In this document: in pieces, positions 24,334 through 24,386 of the stretch
How positions within the stretch are numbered: position 1 is the stretch's first letter
How the letters are laid out: each line of letters opens with the position of its first letter
DNA from: Pseudomonadota bacterium
Lineage (GTDB): Bacteria; Pseudomonadota; Gammaproteobacteria; Burkholderiales; Burkholderiaceae_D
Direction of reading: 5' to 3'
Length of the DNA stretch: 24,386 nucleotides
NCBI GenBank assembly: GCA_023449275.1
Contig: JAEXJM010000031.1
Coordinates: forward strand, 1-24,386
The notes under the pieces: generated by a model
The model's input: only the letters and a program-made list of their open reading frames with translations
Told to the model about the DNA's origin: nothing
Database searches by the model: none
Made by a program: the position numbers and the translations under genes

Positions 24334-24336
24334 AAT

Positions 24337-24386
24337 ATGAGCGCCAATCCAAAATTCTTGTCCGCTACTGCAAAAGTAGATGAGGC
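24337..24386 (+). CDS. thiC: HMP-phosphate synthase ThiC, 3' truncated by the window
   Basis: Only the first 16 codons are present: MSANPKFLSATAKVDE and on. This resembles the N-terminus of ThiC from Burkholderiales. ThiC is the radical-SAM enzyme that turns aminoimidazole ribotide into the thiamine pyrimidine (HMP phosphate). AAGGA lies 6 nt before the ATG. The TPP riboswitch directly upstream strongly supports the call. The catalytic iron-sulfur cluster motif lies outside the window. Confidence 0.88.
   Translation, partial: MSANPKFLSATAKVDE

Noticed and set aside
1..24386. CRISPR arrays, insertion sequences, prophage genes, tRNA or rRNA genes
   Set aside because: I saw no regularly spaced repeats, transposase motifs, phage genes or cloverleaf-like segments on reading the window. 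A tRNAscan or Infernal search was not possible here.

Overview
This window reads as ordinary bacterial chromosome from a Gram-negative betaproteobacterium. It is most likely Burkholderiales, and the FtsZ and ThiC N-termini and the gene order suggest Oxalobacteraceae or a close relative. That placement rests on remembered family resemblance, not on a search. The meso-DAP-type MurE (DNPR motif) and LpxC show a Gram-negative envelope with lipid A.

Region 1 (1-13410, all on +) is the distal part of the dcw (division and cell wall) cluster: murE (5' end cut off by the window), murF, mraY, murD, ftsW, murG, murC, ddlB, ftsQ, ftsA, ftsZ. Genes overlap by 4 nt or are separated by a few bases up to ftsA, which implies one long polycistronic unit. 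Together they build UDP-MurNAc-pentapeptide (MurC, D, E, F with Ddl supplying D-Ala-D-Ala), move it onto undecaprenyl phosphate (MraY, MurG), polymerise it at the septum (FtsW) and assemble the divisome (FtsQ, FtsA, FtsZ). The first real gap is the 103 bp before ftsZ.

Region 2 (13411-15349) holds lpxC with its own likely promoter, downstream of a very strong hairpin, then a convergent DUF721/DciA-type gene on the minus strand, then a divergent regulatory gap leading to secA. Region 3 (15350-20268, +) is secA, argJ and a DUF815 AAA+ ATPase that starts on the base after the argJ stop.

Region 4 (20269-24386) looks like a different neighbourhood: a stand-alone 2-keto-4-pentenoate hydratase-family gene, convergent with valS on the minus strand, then a divergent gap of about 270 bp carrying a TPP riboswitch in front of thiC, of which only the first 16 codons are in the window. 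The riboswitch leader contains a stem that can cover the thiC Shine-Dalgarno, so translational control by thiamine pyrophosphate is likely.

I saw no mobile element, CRISPR array, tRNA or rRNA, and no convincing undescribed system. The items most worth a second look are regulatory: the variant TPP aptamer core and its sequester stem, an extended palindrome plus a tiny overlapping ORF in front of secA, the 9-bp hairpin after ftsZ, and the orphan hydratase at a probable synteny junction.
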